Positions 57,241-64,000 of a stretch of 64,000 nt of DNA are shown piece by piece; position 1 is the first letter of the stretch; every line of letters begins with the position of its first letter. This stretch comes from Marinibaculum pumilum (lineage in GTDB: Bacteria > Pseudomonadota > Alphaproteobacteria > Ferrovibrionales > Ferrovibrionaceae). The notes under the pieces are model-generated. The model was given only the letters and a program-made list of their open reading frames with translations. It searched no databases and was not told the origin of the DNA. The stretch spans positions 310,001 to 374,000 of the forward strand of contig NZ_JBHRTR010000034.1 in NCBI RefSeq assembly GCF_042646425.1, read 5' to 3'. Position numbers and translations under genes: made by a program.

Positions 57241-57957
57241 ATGTCAGGCTCAGCAGCGACGGCACCCGGCAGCGTGGCCGTGATCGGCGCCGGCGCCGGG
57301 CTTTCGGCCGCGGTGGCGCGCCTCTTCGCGCGGGAAGGCCATCCTGTAACCCTCGGCGCGCGCAACCCCGACAAGCTTGCCGATCTCTGCGCGGAGACCG
57401 GCGCGCAGGCGCTCGCCTGCGACGCGGTCGATCCGGATGCCGTCGACAGGTTCTTCGACGCGGTGGCCGCGGCACAGGGCGTGCCCGAGGTGGTGGTGTT
57501 CAATCCCAGCGCGCGCAGCCGCGGGCCCGTGGCGGAGCTCGACCGCGAGGCGGTCCGGCACAGCCTGATGGTGTCCTGTTATGCCGGCTTCCTGGTCGGC
57601 CAGCGGGCCGCCCGGGACATGCTGGCGGCGGGGCGCGGCTCGATCCTGTTCACCGGCGCCTCGGCCAGCGTGAAGGGCTTTGCCCAGTCCGCGCCTTTCG
57701 CGATGGGCAAATTCGGCCTGCGCGGCCTGGCCCAGAGCATGGCGCGGGAACTGGCGCCGAAGAACATCCACGTCGCCCATTTCGTCATCGACGGCGGCAT
57801 CGGCCGGCCCAATCCCGACCCGCGCGAGGGCCGCGGCGGACCGGACAGCCAGCTCGATCCCGATGCGATCGCCGCGGCCTACCTGTTCGCCCATCGCCAG
57901 CCGCGCAGTGCCTGGACCTGGGAGTTCGAGCTGCGCCCCTGGACGGAGAGCTTCTGA
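57241..57957 (+). CDS. SDR family protein with Phe in place of catalytic Tyr (SDR_c10 type)
   Basis: A 238-residue SDR-fold protein. The coenzyme motif is VIGAGAGLSAAVA, a partial match to TGxxxGxG. The active-site segment reads SAPFAMGKFGLRG: FxxxK in place of YxxxK, with the nearby Ser (LFTGASAS) present. This fits the SDR_c10 subgroup, which lacks the usual Tyr, so it may bind but reduce poorly or use a different mechanism. ATG 57241 has GGAGGG upstream. PepN follows after 61 bases. Confidence 0.88.
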   Translation: MSGSAATAPGSVAVIGAGAGLSAAVARLFAREGHPVTLGARNPDKLADLCAETGAQALACDAVDPDAVDRFFDAVAAAQGVPEVVVFNPSARSRGPVAELDREAVRHSLMVSCYAGFLVGQRAARDMLAAGRGSILFTGASASVKGFAQSAPFAMGKFGLRGLAQSMARELAPKNIHVAHFVIDGGIGRPNPDPREGRGGPDSQLDPDAIAAAYLFAHRQPRSAWTWEFELRPWTESF

Positions 57958-58018
57958 GCCCGCCCGCGATCCCATTGCCGGCCCGGAGGGGCCGGGACCG
58001 ACCTTTCTGGAGCACAGG

Positions 58019-60739
58019 ATGCTGGACCGACAGGACATGCCCGCGGCCATCAGGCGGGCGGACTACAGGCCGCCGACCTTCACCGTCGATGCGATCCGCC
58101 TGGAATTCGACCTGGATCCGGCGGAGACCATCGTCACCGCGGAACTGTCGCTGCGCTGCCTGACGGAGACCGCCTTCCCGCTGCATCTGGACGGCGAGGA
58201 CCTGACCCTGCTGGAGCTCAGCCTGGACGGGACGGCGCTCGACCCGGCCCAGCATGTGGACGGCGCCGGCCGGCTGGTGCTGCACGAGCTGCCGCCGCGC
58301 GCCGTTCTGCGCACCCGCTGCCGCATCGCACCGGAGGCGAATTCGCGCCTGACCGGGCTGTATCTCTCCAACGGCATCTTCTGCACCCAGTGCGAGGCGC
58401 AGGGCTTTCGCCGCATCACCTTCTTCCCCGACCGGCCCGACGTGCTCGCCACCTATGACGTGACGGTCCGCGCCGATGCCGGCAGCTGCCCGGTATTGCT
58501 GTCCAACGGCAATTGCGTGGACCGCCAGTCGCTGCCGGACGGACGCCACATGGCGCGCTGGCAGGACCCTTTCCCGAAGCCCAGCTACCTGTTCGCGCTG
58601 GTGGCCGGCCGGCTCGACCGCCTGGCCGACACCTTCACCACCCGCAGCGGGCGGCAGGTCGACCTGCATCTCTATGTCGAGCCCGGCCAGGCGGCGCGTG
58701 CCCATTGCGCCATGGCGGCGCTGAAGCAGTCGATGGCCTGGGACGAGGCGCGCTTCGGTCTGGAATACGACCTGGACATCTTCAACATCGTCGCGGTCGC
58801 GGACTTCAACTCCGGCGCGATGGAGAACAAGAGCCTCAACATCTTCAACGCCAAGTACATCCTGGCGGACGAGGCCACCGCCACCGACACCGACATGGAA
58901 CTGATCGAAGGCGTTGTGGCGCACGAGTATTTCCACAACTGGACCGGCAACCGGGTCACCTGCCGCGACTGGTTCCAGCTCTCCCTGAAGGAGGGGCTGA
59001 CCGTGTTCCGCGACCAGGAATTCACCGCCGACCACCGGTCGCGCGCGGTGAAGCGGATCCGCGACGTGCGTACCCTGCGCGCCCGCCAGTTCCCGGAGGA
59101 TGCCGGGCCGCTCTCCCACCCGGTGCGGCCCGACACTTATGTGGAGATCAACAACTTCTACACCGCGACCGTCTACGAGAAGGGCGCGGAGGTGATCCGC
59201 ATGATCCACACCATCCTGGGAGAGGCCCGCTTCCAGGCCGGCATGCGGCTGTACCTGGGACGGCATGACGGGCAGGCCGCCACCTGCGAGGATTTCGTCG
59301 CGGCGATGGAGGAGGCGAGCGGCTGCGACCTGGTGCAGTTCCGCCGCTGGTACAGCCAGTCCGGCACGCCCCGCGTCACGGCGCAGTGGCATGTCGAGGG
59401 CCCGGCATCCGGTGCGGGGCCCGGTGCGGGCGGGCAGGCGCTGCCGGACGGCGGCTGCTTGGTCCTGACCCTGTCGCAGGACACCCCGCCGACCGCGGAC
59501 CAGGCGGAGAAGGTGCCCCTGGACATCCCGATCCGCCTGGCCTTGTTGGATGGCGAGGGCCGGCCGATCGCCGCCTGGCTGGAAGAGGCGGCAGATGCCG
59601 CACCGGACCGGTCGGCGCCGGGCGAGCATCTGCTGCGGCTGACCGGCCCGCGCCAGCGTTTCCGCTTCCGGCCCGCCGAGGCGCAGGAGCATGCGCCGCT
59701 GCCGTCCCTGAACTGCGGTTTCTCCGCGCCGGTGATCCTGCACGCCGATTATGGCGATGCCGACGATGCCTTCCTGATGGTGCGCGACCCGGATGCGGTG
59801 AACCGCTGGGAGGCGGGGCAGCGCTATGCGACCCGGGTGCTGCTTCGGATGGCCGCCGCGGAGGATCCGGCGATGGCGGTCGACGGCCGCTATGTCGATG
59901 CCTTTGGCGGCCTGCTGCGCGACGAGGCGATGGATCCGTCCTTCGCGGCGGTCGCGATGGTGCTGCCGGAGGAGGGCTATCTGGCCGACCAGATGGCGGT
60001 GGTCGACGTCGACGGGCTGCATGCCGCGCGGGAGGCGATGCTGCGGGCAATCGCCCTGGCGCATCGCAACGTCCTGCTGGGCATGCATGCGCGTCTGCAG
60101 CCGGCCCGCCCCTATCGGGCCGATGCCGACCAGGCCGCGTTGCGGGCACAGCGCAACGCCGCGCTGGCGCTGCTGGGCCTGTTGACGGAAGACGCGGAGG
60201 TGCAGCGCCTGGTGATGGCCCATTACCGCGACGCCGACAACATGACCGACCGGCTGGCGGCGCTGACCGTGCTGGCGCATCACGGCCAGGAAGCGGCGCG
60301 CAACCTGGCTCTGGCGGATTTCGAGGAACGCTATCGCGGCGAGGCGCTGGTGCTCGACAAGTGGCTGGCCGTCCAGGCACAGGCGCCCCGCCGCGACGCC
60401 CTTGCCACGGTGCGCCGACTGCTGGACCATCCCGCCTTCAGATTGTCCAACCCGAACCGGGTCTATGCCTTGATCGGAGCCTTCGCGATGCGCAACCAAT
60501 GGCGCTTTCACGCCGCCGATGGCGGCGGCTACGCCTTCCTGGCGGAGCAGGTGAAGAAGCTGGACGGGCTCAACCGCCAGGTTGCCGCCCGCATGGCGGG
60601 TGCGTTCGGCCGCTGGCAGCGCTATGACGGGCCGCGGCAGAACCTGATGCGCGCCGCGCTGGAGAGCATCCGCGACATGCCCGGCCTGTCGCGCGATACC
60701 TTCGAGATCGTCAACAAGTCGCTCGAGGTGGGGAAATGA
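58019..60739 (+). CDS. pepN: Aminopeptidase N
   Basis: A 906-residue M1-family zinc aminopeptidase that removes N-terminal residues from peptides in the cytoplasm. The exopeptidase motif GAMEN (266-270) and zinc motif HExxH-x18-E (His302, His306, Glu325) are all present. The segment TFFPDRPDVLATYDV and ETNNFYTATVYEKGAEV-like sequence (VEINNFYTATVYEKGAEV) with the catalytic Tyr are typical of the gammaproteobacterial-type PepN, whose length (about 870-900) it shares. ATG 58019 follows AGCACAGG. Its stop overlaps the start of the SPOR-like gene (ATGA). Confidence 0.97.
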   Translation: MLDRQDMPAAIRRADYRPPTFTVDAIRLEFDLDPAETIVTAELSLRCLTETAFPLHLDGEDLTLLELSLDGTALDPAQHVDGAGRLVLHELPPRAVLRTRCRIAPEANSRLTGLYLSNGIFCTQCEAQGFRRITFFPDRPDVLATYDVTVRADAGSCPVLLSNGNCVDRQSLPDGRHMARWQDPFPKPSYLFALVAGRLDRLADTFTTRSGRQVDLHLYVEPGQAARAHCAMAALKQSMAWDEARFGLEYDLDIFNIVAVADFNSGAMENKSLNIFNAKYILADEATATDTDMELIEGVVAHEYFHNWTGNRVTCRDWFQLSLKEGLTVFRDQEFTADHRSRAVKRIRDVRTLRARQFPEDAGPLSHPVRPDTYVEINNFYTATVYEKGAEVIRMIHTILGEARFQAGMRLYLGRHDGQAATCEDFVAAMEEASGCDLVQFRRWYSQSGTPRVTAQWHVEGPASGAGPGAGGQALPDGGCLVLTLSQDTPPTADQAEKVPLDIPIRLALLDGEGRPIAAWLEEAADAAPDRSAPGEHLLRLTGPRQRFRFRPAEAQEHAPLPSLNCGFSAPVILHADYGDADDAFLMVRDPDAVNRWEAGQRYATRVLLRMAAAEDPAMAVDGRYVDAFGGLLRDEAMDPSFAAVAMVLPEEGYLADQMAVVDVDGLHAAREAMLRAIALAHRNVLLGMHARLQPARPYRADADQAALRAQRNAALALLGLLTEDAEVQRLVMAHYRDADNMTDRLAALTVLAHHGQEAARNLALADFEERYRGEALVLDKWLAVQAQAPRRDALATVRRLLDHPAFRLSNPNRVYALIGAFAMRNQWRFHAADGGGYAFLAEQVKKLDGLNRQVAARMAGAFGRWQRYDGPRQNLMRAALESIRDMPGLSRDTFEIVNKSLEVGK

Positions 60740-61653
60740 GGCGCCCGGTTCCGCTTCTCGCGGCTCTCGGCACGGCGATCCTGCTCCAGACGGCCGCCAT
60801 GGCGCCCGCCGTCGCGGCGGAGGAAGGCTATGGCGCGCATCTGGCGTCCTACTTCAATCGCACCGATGCGGAGCGCGGCTGGCGCATCCTGGAGAAGCGG
60901 ATTCCCGCGCAACTGAAAGGGCACCAGCCGCTCTATCGCGAGGCGCGTGTGAAAGGGCGGACCTATATCCGCCTGCTGACCGGCCCGTTCGACACGGTGG
61001 CGGCGGCGCGCAGCTATTGCGCGGAGGTGAAGCGGGGCTGGAGCTATTGCGACGTGCTGACCCTGCATGACCTGAAGCCGGTCGACACGCCGGCGCCGAA
61101 GGTCGTGACCAAGCCCAAGCCCAAGCCGCAGATGCCGGAGCCGGCGAAGGAGCAACCGCCGAAGCCGGAGATGAAGCCGGAAATGCCGGCCGAGCAACCG
61201 GCGCAGGACAGCATGGAAAAGCCGGCCATGACCGACACGGGCAAGTCCGATGGGGGCAGGGACGGCAGCGACATGGGCGTCGCCGATTTCCGGATCGAGG
61301 GCCGCGACCTGCCGCCGCTGCCGCAGAGCAAGGCGCGGTTGTCGCCGCAGCAGCGCGCCGTCTTCCGCGCGATCGAGGGCAACTGGATCCAGTACGACGG
61401 CAATTGCTCCACCGACCTGATGCAGGTCGGCGACGGCGCGGTGCGCCGCCTCGTCGGCGGCACGGCGCAGCCGGAGGAGGCATGCGAGGTGCGGCGCGAG
61501 GGGCCGACCGTGGCCCTGTTCTGCGACGGCGGCAAGGAACTCTGGCTGGAGATGATCAACGAGGACGAGATGGTCCTGCGCCGCAGCAAGGCGCATGGCG
61601 GCGCGCCCTACGAGAGCATCGACCAGCTGATGTCCCGCTGCCTGAAGGGGTAG
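60736..61653 (+). CDS. Exported SPOR-like protein with proline/lysine linker
   Basis: A 305-residue protein. A signal peptide (LLAALGTAILLQTAAMAPAVA) precedes a region resembling SPOR (YGAHLASYFNRTDAERGW, TYIRLLTGPFDTVAAARSY), which binds denuded peptidoglycan. A linker of KPKPKPQMPEP and PEMKPEMPAEQ repeats follows (about 118-160). The C-terminal 110 residues (YDGNCSTDLMQVGDGAVRR, CEVRREGPTVALFCDGG) contain four cysteines and form an unknown domain. ATG 60736 overlaps the pepN stop. Periplasmic location is likely. It ends at a strong hairpin. Confidence 0.8.
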   Translation: MRRPVPLLAALGTAILLQTAAMAPAVAAEEGYGAHLASYFNRTDAERGWRILEKRIPAQLKGHQPLYREARVKGRTYIRLLTGPFDTVAAARSYCAEVKRGWSYCDVLTLHDLKPVDTPAPKVVTKPKPKPQMPEPAKEQPPKPEMKPEMPAEQPAQDSMEKPAMTDTGKSDGGRDGSDMGVADFRIEGRDLPPLPQSKARLSPQQRAVFRAIEGNWIQYDGNCSTDLMQVGDGAVRRLVGGTAQPEEACEVRREGPTVALFCDGGKELWLEMINEDEMVLRRSKAHGGAPYESIDQLMSRCLKG

Positions 61654-61672
61654 GGCGGGCTGCCTGGAACAT

Positions 61673-61705
61673 GTCCCGCCAGTCCGGCGTCCGGACTGGC
61701 GGGAC
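61673..61705. terminator. Perfect 15-bp hairpin, bidirectional terminator
   Basis: GTCCCGCCAGTCCGG (61673-61687) and CCGGACTGGCGGGAC (61691-61705) pair without mismatch over a 3-base loop (CGT). It lies between the convergent SPOR-like and SDR genes. It is the longest perfect stem in the window. There is no T run. Confidence 0.8.
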
Positions 61706-61742
61706 GGCTTCCAGACCTATGGCCTGGAGCGACCGGGGTTCG

Positions 61743-62570
61743 TCAGATCAGGATGCCGCCCCCGCAGACCACGACCTGGCCGCTGATATAGTTCGATTCC
61801 GGGGTGCAGAAGAGGTAGACGGCGCCGGCCGCCTCCTCCGGCGTGCCGCCCCGGCCCAGCGGGATCATCGCGTCCATGGTCTGCAGCAGCTGCGGCTGCA
61901 CGCCGACCTTGATCTCGCGGCCCTCGACATCGATGGTCGCCTGCTTGTCCTCGATCGCCTGGGTCAGGCGGGTGCGGATCAGGCCGAAGGCGACGCAGTT
62001 CACGTTCACCTTGTAGCGGCCCCATTCCTTGCACAGGGTGCGGGTCATGCCGATCAGGGAAGCCTTGGCCGAGGAATAGCTGACCTGGCCGGCATTGCCG
62101 TACAGACCGGCGATGGAGGAGATGTTCACCACCTTGCGGAACACCTCGCGCCCCTCCTGCGCCTCCTTCTTCGCCATCACGCGGATCGGCTCCGCGGCGG
62201 CACGCAGGATGCGGAACGGGGCGACCAGATGCACGTCGAGCATCGCCTGGAACTGCTCGTCGGTCATCTTCTGGATGGTGGCATCCCAGGTATAGCCGGC
62301 ATTGTTGACGATGATGTCGACACCGCCGAACTCCTCCATCGACGCGGCGATGAAGCGGTCGGCGAAGCCGGCGGCGGTGACGCTGCCGTTCACCGCGATG
62401 GCGGTGCCGCCGGCATCGGCGATCTCCTTCGCCACCGCATTGCCCGGCTCCTCGTCCAGGTCGTTGACCACGAGCTTCGCGCCCTCGCTCGCCAGCTTCA
62501 GCGCGATCTCCCGCCCGATGCCGCGGCCGGAGCCGGTGACCAGCGCGGCCTTGCCGTCCAGCTTGCCCAT
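61743..62570 (-). CDS. SDR family oxidoreductase (FabG-like)
   Basis: A 275-residue reductase. TGSGRGIGREIALKL, NNAGY, a catalytic Ser in VVNISSIAG and YxxxK at YSSAKASLIG complete the site; a further NVNCVAFGLIRTRLT replaces the usual PG-x-xxT. It likely acts on 3-oxoacyl-CoA or ACP. An insertion (about 145-155) and the C-terminal SGQVVVCGGGILI are usual for hydroxyacyl-CoA dehydrogenases of the MFE type. ATG 62570 has GGGGAGG upstream. It lies behind two MaoC-fold genes and a thiolase, separated by a palindromic repeat. Confidence 0.92.
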   Translation of the reverse strand: MGKLDGKAALVTGSGRGIGREIALKLASEGAKLVVNDLDEEPGNAVAKEIADAGGTAIAVNGSVTAAGFADRFIAASMEEFGGVDIIVNNAGYTWDATIQKMTDEQFQAMLDVHLVAPFRILRAAAEPIRVMAKKEAQEGREVFRKVVNISSIAGLYGNAGQVSYSSAKASLIGMTRTLCKEWGRYKVNVNCVAFGLIRTRLTQAIEDKQATIDVEGREIKVGVQPQLLQTMDAMIPLGRGGTPEEAAGAVYLFCTPESNYISGQVVVCGGGILI

Positions 62571-62652
62571 GTTTGTGCCTCCCCAGATGCTGCTGGCGGC
62601 CCGATCCGGCCGCCGCGATGACAAAGTTGAAATCCGCCGCCCCAGCCGACTC

Positions 62653-62756
62653 CCGTCGTTCCAGGGCCTGACCCTGGAACCCATTCCGCCAGCCGCGGAG
62701 CGCCCAGCCGCTGGCGGAATGGATCCCGGCTCAAGGCCGGGATGACAGGAACGACG
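62653..62756. repeat. Composite palindromic intergenic repeat, copy 2
   Basis: TTCCAGGG-CCTGA-CCCTGGAA and ATCCCGGC-TCAAG-GCCGGGAT form two perfect 8-bp hairpins. Between them CCATTCCGCCAGC pairs with GCTGGCGGAATGG over a 16-base loop, and CGTCGTTCC pairs with GGAACGACG at the outside. The layout equals copy 1 at 23625, with different stem bases that still pair. It lies between the MaoC and SDR genes in one transcription unit. Confidence 0.8.
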
Positions 62757-62763
62757 CGCCGCC

Positions 62764-63171
62764 TCAGCCGAGCGCGACGACGGCCTCGCCGGCCAGCTTC
62801 ACCTCGTCCGCCTCGTCCTTCGTGGTCAGCGACAGGCGCGCGCGTCGCTCGCCGCCTTCCTCGAACAGCTCCGTGACCACCCCTTCGCAGGTCAGCTTCG
62901 CGCCCAGCTGGGTGATCGCCTGGAAGCGGGTGGAGAAGCTGCGGATCCGGTCGGGGGCCACCGCGTCGGTCAGGGCATTGCCCAGATAGGCCATGACCAG
63001 CATGCCGTGGCTGAAGACGTCCGGAAAGCCGGCCTTCTTCGCGAAATCGATGTCGACATGGATCGGGTTGTGGTCGCCGGAGGCGCCGCAATAGAGCGCC
63101 AGCCGGTGGCGGGTGATCGGCGGGAAGCTCTTCGATACCAGCTTCTGGCCGACCGCGATCTGGTTCGTCAT
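62764..63171 (-). CDS. MaoC family dehydratase (enoyl-CoA hydratase 2 type)
   Basis: A 135-residue hot-dog-fold protein. The hydratase-2 motif is complete: SGDHNPIHVDIDFAKKAGF with its catalytic Asp and His, followed by SHGMLVMAYLG. It hydrates 2-enoyl-CoA in the R-specific way. ATG 63171 has GAGGAGG upstream. It is 10 bases after the other MaoC-fold gene, so they probably form a heterodimer like other two-gene MaoC pairs. Confidence 0.9.
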   Translation of the reverse strand: MTNQIAVGQKLVSKSFPPITRHRLALYCGASGDHNPIHVDIDFAKKAGFPDVFSHGMLVMAYLGNALTDAVAPDRIRSFSTRFQAITQLGAKLTCEGVVTELFEEGGERRARLSLTTKDEADEVKLAGEAVVALG

Positions 63172-63181
63172 CGCCGCCTCC

Positions 63182-63625
63182 TCAATTACGCACCACGATG
63201 GCGCGCGTCGCATCGGCGACATGGGCGCCGTCCTGGTTGGTCACCCTGGTCGCCACGTCGACGATGGTCAGGGCACCGCCCTTCTTTTCCGCCACCCCGG
63301 TGATGGTGGAGGCGAAGGTCAGCGCATCGCCGACCACCACGGGTGCGTGATAGGCAAAGCTCTGCTCGCCGTGCAGCACCCGGGCGAGGTCGATGCCCAG
63401 ATCCTCCAGGAAGGCGAAGGGGTTCTCGGCATCCATCATTTCCAGGCAGAAGAGATAGGTGGGCGGCACCGGCACGCCGCGATGGCCGGCAGCCTTCGCG
63501 GCAGCCGGGTCGCGGTAGACCGGGTTCGTCTCTCCGATCGTGTCGAAGAAGAAGCGCAGGCGCCCCGGCTCCACGACCGCGTGGACCGGGGCGAAGCTGC
63601 GCCCCACGGCGGACTGGTCGACCAT
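63182..63625 (-). CDS. MaoC N-terminal-type (FAS1-like) dehydratase
   Basis: A 147-residue hot-dog-fold protein. FFFDTIGETNPVYRDPAAA and HRGVPVPPTYLFCLEMM match the N-terminal half of double hot-dog hydratases. It lacks the catalytic Asp/His pair of the adjacent MaoC protein, so it probably acts as the structural or substrate-binding half. ATG 63625 lies 7 bases after the thiolase stop. All genes share the minus strand as one operon. Confidence 0.88.
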   Translation of the reverse strand: MVDQSAVGRSFAPVHAVVEPGRLRFFFDTIGETNPVYRDPAAAKAAGHRGVPVPPTYLFCLEMMDAENPFAFLEDLGIDLARVLHGEQSFAYHAPVVVGDALTFASTITGVAEKKGGALTIVDVATRVTNQDGAHVADATRAIVVRN

Positions 63626-63632
63626 CGCCGCC

Positions 63633-64000
63633 TCAGACCCGCTGATAGAGGGTGGTGACGCAGGCGCCGCCCAGGCCCAGATTGTGCTGCAGGGCCGTCG
63701 CCGCCCCCTCCACCTGGGTGGTGCCGGCGGTGCCGCGCAGCTGCCGGGTCAGTTCGTAGCACTGCGCCAGGCCGGTGGCGCCCAGCGGATGGCCCTTTGA
63801 CAGGAGCCCGCCGGAGGGATTGGTGACCACCTTGCCGCCATAGCTGTTGTCGCCATCCTCGACGAACTTCTCCGCCCCGCCTTCCGGGCAGAGGCCCAGC
63901 GCCTCGTAGGTGATCAGTTCGTTCTGCGCGAAGCAGTCGTGCAGTTCCACCACGTCCAGATCGTCGGGCCCGATGCCGGCCTGGTCGTAGACCTTGTCCG
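63633..64000 (-). CDS. Thiolase, SCP-x/lipid-transfer type (5' end outside window)
   Basis: Only the C-terminal 122 residues are in the window. VELHDCFAQNELITYEALG holds the strand with the reactive His/Cys region; NPSGGLLSKGHPLGATG is the C-terminal active-site motif with the catalytic His, then GACVTTLYQRV ends the protein. The NPSGG variant and ELHDCF mark the sterol-carrier-x class of thiolases, which cut long, branched or steroid-like acyl-CoAs. It begins a set of hydratase and dehydrogenase genes, which fits one round of beta-oxidation. Confidence 0.92.
   Translation of the reverse strand, partial: DKVYDQAGIGPDDLDVVELHDCFAQNELITYEALGLCPEGGAEKFVEDGDNSYGGKVVTNPSGGLLSKGHPLGATGLAQCYELTRQLRGTAGTTQVEGAATALQHNLGLGGACVTTLYQRV

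Noticed and set aside
1..64000. CRISPR arrays, tRNA or rRNA genes, insertion sequences
   Set aside because: No regularly spaced repeats, no cloverleaf-like sequences and no transposase or integrase reading frames were seen.

Overview
This is a GC-rich (about 70%), densely coded bacterial chromosome segment. The many TetR/GntR/HxlR/AraC regulators, ABC (taurine/nitrate type) and tripartite tricarboxylate transporters, SDRs, PhyH oxygenases, amidases, hydantoinases and a SCP-x-type thiolase suggest an alphaproteobacterium of the Rhodospirillales kind. That is inference from gene content and codon use; no rRNA or tRNA is present to confirm it. A run of 87 Ns at 17770-17856 shows a scaffolded draft, so linkage across that point is not certain.

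Layout. 1-6450: an exported protein running off the left edge, an MFS carrier, a DUF1206 membrane protein, a dienoyl-CoA-reductase-like SDR, a helical protein of unknown function, a SET-domain protein, a DsbA-fold isomerase and a flavin-binding PNPOx protein. 6535-10540: a MetE-like protein divergent from an ABC permease that is translationally coupled to a TetR regulator, then a PhyH oxygenase and a GNAT. 10577-14563: a TetR repressor divergent from a CYP102 (P450 BM3-type) fusion enzyme, with an operator-like palindrome between them. 14678-17656: an unknown repeat-bearing protein, a maleylacetoacetate-isomerase-like gene broken near its 5' end by an in-frame TGA, a DJ-1/PfpI protein and a DUF389 membrane protein, followed by the gap. 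17867-28934: substrate-binding protein and ATPase genes that could complete the ABC transporter, then a long co-directional catabolic run (Gfo/Idh/MocA oxidoreductase, DUF993, TctC-TctB-TctA transporter, two TIM-barrel isomerases around an enolase-superfamily enzyme). 28956-37497: a PACE efflux protein, an SDR/TetR divergent pair, a GntR-led operon (PhyH, SAF-domain oxidoreductase, alpha/beta hydrolase, luciferase-like monooxygenase), and a GST/HxlR divergent pair. 37563-52055: hydantoinase A/B, a peptidoglycan-binding protein, AraC, amidase, feruloyl-CoA-synthetase-like ligase, molybdopterin oxidoreductase and HrpB helicase. 52166-55075: three small exported four-cysteine paralogues alternating with an FMN reductase and a cupin. 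55258-64000: MsrQ, a BASS-type transporter, an unusual SDR, PepN, a SPOR-like protein and a fatty-acid-type operon (SDR, two MaoC-fold proteins, thiolase) leaving the window.

Two patterns tie scattered genes together. First, a motif TAACC-N4-GGTTA occurs as three perfect copies and one imperfect copy, upstream of the PhyH gene, the ABC binding protein, the ABC ATPase, and in the MetE-like/permease divergent region. The likely reader is the TetR protein encoded in the permease operon, so ABC transporter parts about 10 kb apart probably form one regulon with the downstream catabolic genes. Second, the three four-cysteine exported proteins share related 5' leaders in which a hairpin places the ribosome-binding region in its 3' arm. 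The stem is kept by compensating or wobble changes between copies, which suggests an RNA-level control element not explained by the annotated genes. There are also two copies of a composite palindromic intergenic repeat whose hairpin stems differ in sequence but keep pairing.
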